In this document: positions 5,525-7,641 of the stretch, in pieces | Position numbering within the stretch: the stretch's first letter is position 1 | How the letters are laid out: every line of letters begins with the position of its first letter | DNA from: a bacterium HR32 | Lineage (GTDB): Bacteria > Sysuimicrobiota > Sysuimicrobiia > Sysuimicrobiales > Sysuimicrobiaceae | Direction of reading: 5' to 3' | DNA: 7,641 nt | Assembly (NCBI GenBank): GCA_002898935.1 | Contig: BEII01000063.1 | Coordinates: 1 to 7,641, forward strand | Made by a program: the position numbers and the translations under genes | The notes under the pieces: model-generated | Databases searched by the model: none | Seen by the model: the letters and a program-made list of their open reading frames with translations, nothing else | Told to the model about the DNA's origin: nothing

Positions 5525-7561
5525 GTGCACCACCAGCTCCCACACGTCCACGCGCCACCCAAAGCGCCGCAGGCGCACGACCGGCACGCAGGGCACACCC
5601 CGGAGATGTTCCGCGACCGGTTCTGGGTGTGCCTTGCGCTCACCGTACCCATCCTGCTTCTCTCGGAGCACGTGCGGGCGTGGCTCGGGCTTCCGTCCCT
5701 GCGGTTCCCCGGAGCGGAGTGGGTGGAGCCAGGGCTCGCGAGCGTCGTGTACGTCTACGGCGCGGGCCCTTTCGTCCAAGGAGCAGTGCGGGAGGTGTTG
5801 CGGCGCTCGCCGGGCATGATGACGCTCGTGGCGCTCGCCACCACCGTGGCCTACGGCTACAGCCTCGCTGTGACCTTCGGGCTACCGGGCGAGCCCTTCT
5901 ACTGGGAGCTCGCCACCTTGGTCGTCGTGATGCTCCTAGGGCATTGGATCGAGATGCGCGCCGTACAGGGTGCGAGCCGGGCCCTGGAGCACCTGGCCTC
6001 CCTTGTCCCGCCGGTGGCCCACCGCGTGCGGAAGGGCGAGGTGGAAGACGTCCCGGTGGAGGCCCTGCGGGAAGGGGACGTGGTCCTCGTGCGGCCCGGA
6101 GAACAGGTGCCCGCCGACGGTGTCGTCCTCGAAGGCGCCGGTCACGTGAACGAGGCGTTCCTTACGGGGGAATCCCGCCCGGTGCTCAAACAGACGGGAT
6201 CGGAGGTCGTGGCGGGCTCGGTGAACGGGGAGGGAGCGCTCCGGGTGCAGGTCCTGCGGACCGGGGAGCAGACGACCCTGAGCCAGATCGCCCGGCTCGT
6301 ACAGGAAGCCCAGGGGGCCCGCAGCCGCTACCAGGTCCTGGCGGACCGAGCCGCAGCGTGGCTCACCTACACTGCCGTCGCTGCGGGCAGCGCCACCTTG
6401 GGACTGTGGCTTGTTGGGCGGGCGCCGTCCGCCTTCGCGGTGGAGCGGGCGGTGACGGTGCTCGTCATCGCGTGTCCGCACGCGTTGGGGCTTGCGATCC
6501 CCCTCGTGATCGTGAACGCCACCGCGCTTGCGGCCCGCCACGGGATCCTCGTCCGCAACCGGGAGGCCTTCGAGCGGGCGCGGGACATCCGCACCGTGGC
6601 TTTCGACAAGACCGGAACCCTCACCGAGGGCCGCCTCAGGGTGCGCGCGGTGTATACCGACGGAGCTGACGAGGCCGAAGTGCTACGCATCGCCGCGGCC
6701 CTGGAGGCGGCCTCCGAGCACCCTCTCGCCCAGGCCATCGTGGAGGCGGCCCGAAGCAAGGGCCTTCCGGTAGAGCCTGTGCAGAACGTGCGGGCCGTCC
6801 CCGGCAAGGGCATCGAGGGCACGTGGGACGGCCAGCTCTACCGGGTGGGCCGGCCGGAGTGGGCAGCTGAACTCGGGCTCACGACGATCGGGGAGCCGCT
6901 CCGGGAGGGGCTCCGGGAGGCGGAGGCGCGGGGCGAGAGCGTGGTGGCCCTCATGGACCCGCAGCGGATCTGTGCGCTGTTCGCGCTCGTAGACCGGGTG
7001 CGGGAGAGCGCCCGGGAGGCGGTGCGGGCGCTGCACGCCATGGGGCGGCGCGTGGTGATGGTCACCGGCGACGCGGAGGCCGTGGCGCGAACAGTGGCCC
7101 AAGACCTCGGCATCGACCGCTTCTCCGCCCGAGTGCTCCCGCAGGACAAGGCCCGCCTCGTCCGCGAGCTCCGGGCCGAGGGTCCCGTGGTCTTCGTGGG
7201 GGACGGCATCAACGACGCGCCGGCTCTGGTGGAGGCCGACCTGGGCGTGGCCATCGGCGCCGGGACGAACGTGGCCATCGAGTCGGCGGACGTCGTGCTC
7301 GTGGAGAACGACCCACTCGACGCGGTACGCGTGCTGCGTCTTGCGGAGGCCACGTACGGGAAGATGGTGCAGAACCTGGTGTGGGCCACGGGTTACAACG
7401 TGGTGGCGATTCCGCTGGCGGCGGGCGTAGCGTACCGGTTCGGCGTGCTCCTCTCACCGGCAGTCGGAGCCCTCCTCATGAGCCTCTCCACCGTGGCCGT
7501 GGCCGTGAACGCCGTCTTGCTGCGGCGGGCGCGGTTGAGCCCGTGGGGCCTGAGGCGGTAG
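5525..7561 (+). CDS. copB: P1B-3 type (CPH) copper-translocating ATPase CopB
   Basis: This 678-residue membrane P-type ATPase belongs to the CopB group, which exports copper (Cu(II) and/or Cu(I) depending on the study). It has no cysteine-based metal-binding domain. Instead seven histidines lie in the first 24 residues (2, 3, 7, 9, 18, 21, 24), followed by HAGHTPEMFRDRFW, typical of the family. The actuator TGE is at 214-216, the membrane motif CPH at 317-319 in place of CPC, Asp361 in DKTGT, SEHPLAQ from 397, TGD at 514 and GDGIND at 559. Late helices show GYNVVAIP and MSLSTVAVAVNA, the P1B-3 signature. The start is GTG with GAAGGAGGT ending 3 bases upstream, a tight but plausible spacing. 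The next start (Met28) would remove the His-rich tail. The 72 bases after copZ show no good promoter or CsoR-type repeat, so cotranscription with copZ is likely. It is complete and no catalytic residue is missing. Confidence 0.95.
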   Translation: MHHQLPHVHAPPKAPQAHDRHAGHTPEMFRDRFWVCLALTVPILLLSEHVRAWLGLPSLRFPGAEWVEPGLASVVYVYGAGPFVQGAVREVLRRSPGMMTLVALATTVAYGYSLAVTFGLPGEPFYWELATLVVVMLLGHWIEMRAVQGASRALEHLASLVPPVAHRVRKGEVEDVPVEALREGDVVLVRPGEQVPADGVVLEGAGHVNEAFLTGESRPVLKQTGSEVVAGSVNGEGALRVQVLRTGEQTTLSQIARLVQEAQGARSRYQVLADRAAAWLTYTAVAAGSATLGLWLVGRAPSAFAVERAVTVLVIACPHALGLAIPLVIVNATALAARHGILVRNREAFERARDIRTVAFDKTGTLTEGRLRVRAVYTDGADEAEVLRIAAALEAASEHPLAQAIVEAARSKGLPVEPVQNVRAVPGKGIEGTWDGQLYRVGRPEWAAELGLTTIGEPLREGLREAEARGESVVALMDPQRICALFALVDRVRESAREAVRALHAMGRRVVMVTGDAEAVARTVAQDLGIDRFSARVLPQDKARLVRELRAEGPVVFVGDGINDAPALVEADLGVAIGAGTNVAIESADVVLVENDPLDAVRVLRLAEATYGKMVQNLVWATGYNVVAIPLAAGVAYRFGVLLSPAVGALLMSLSTVAVAVNAVLLRRARLSPWGLRR

Positions 7562-7579
7562 CGCGCGCCACAGGCCCAC
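7543..7579 (+). terminator. Possible hairpin at the end of copB
   Basis: GTGGGGCCTG (7543-7552) can pair with CAGGCCCAC (7571-7579), giving nine pairs with one bulged G and an 18-base loop that contains the copB stop codon. There is no T-run after it. It may help end the operon transcript, but overlap with coding sequence and the large loop make this a low-confidence call. The last 60 bases of the window hold no gene I can support. Confidence 0.22.
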
Positions 7580-7641
7580 CGTAGGATTGGGACGATGGGG
7601 CGTGTAGGCTCCTAGGAAATGCCCGCGGGCACCAGTAACCG

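Noticed and set aside
5005..6669. A long open frame (554 codons) on the plus strand running across the end of copA, all of copZ and half of copB.
   Set aside because: It is rich in Arg, Gly and Pro, has no recognisable motif, and overlaps three well-supported genes in another frame. It is a shadow frame of GC-rich coding DNA.
7620..7631. The 12-base palindrome TGCCCGCGGGCA near the window end.
   Set aside because: It has no loop, no T-run and no gene context within the window. In GC-rich DNA a palindrome of this length can occur by chance.

Overview
The window is GC-rich bacterial DNA in which every supportable gene lies on the plus strand. It is mainly a copper-homeostasis locus, preceded by the tail of an unrelated DNA-repair-type ATPase gene. 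CsoR- and CopZ-based copper control, together with the style of the MutS-like protein, would fit a thermophilic or high-GC member of the Terrabacteria-like lineages (Bacillota, Chloroflexota, Deinococcota, Armatimonadota or similar). That placement is a weak guess, because no ribosomal RNA or other taxonomic marker is present.

Layout. Bases 2-1342 hold the 3' part of a MutS domain V family ATPase gene. It is interrupted by an in-frame TAG at 1046-1048, exactly where the family normally has its Walker B glutamate. The reading frame then stays open to a second TAG at 1340-1342, so it is either a very young pseudogene or a base-call error. After a 176-base gap with a weak promoter candidate comes a CcdA/DsbD-type membrane thiol-disulfide protein (1519-2343). 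Its gene ends near a GC hairpin. The next 158-base gap contains the best regulatory signal of the window: a sigma70-like promoter (TTGACG, 17-base spacer, TAGCCT) followed at once by a perfect C-rich/G-rich inverted repeat that looks like a CsoR operator.

From there runs a compact copper operon. CsoR (2502-2804) is the Cu(I)-sensing repressor. CopA (2801-5233) is a P1B-1 Cu(I) ATPase with two metal-binding domains, and it overlaps csoR by ATGA. CopZ (5246-5452) is the Cu(I) chaperone. CopB (5525-7561) is a CPH-type P1B-3 copper ATPase with a histidine-rich N-terminus.

How the genes work together (inference from families and context): Cu(I) binding to CsoR releases the promoter. CopZ then buffers cytoplasmic Cu(I) and passes it to CopA, and CopA and CopB expel copper through different metal-binding sites. 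The CcdA-like protein may carry reducing equivalents across the membrane to keep extracytoplasmic copper-handling thiols reduced. It appears to have its own transcription unit, and its link to copper is only positional.

Nothing here amounts to a wholly new system. The most unusual items are the stop codon at the catalytic glutamate, the operator placed inside the predicted 5' leader, and the 33-residue identical block shared by the two CopA metal-binding domains.
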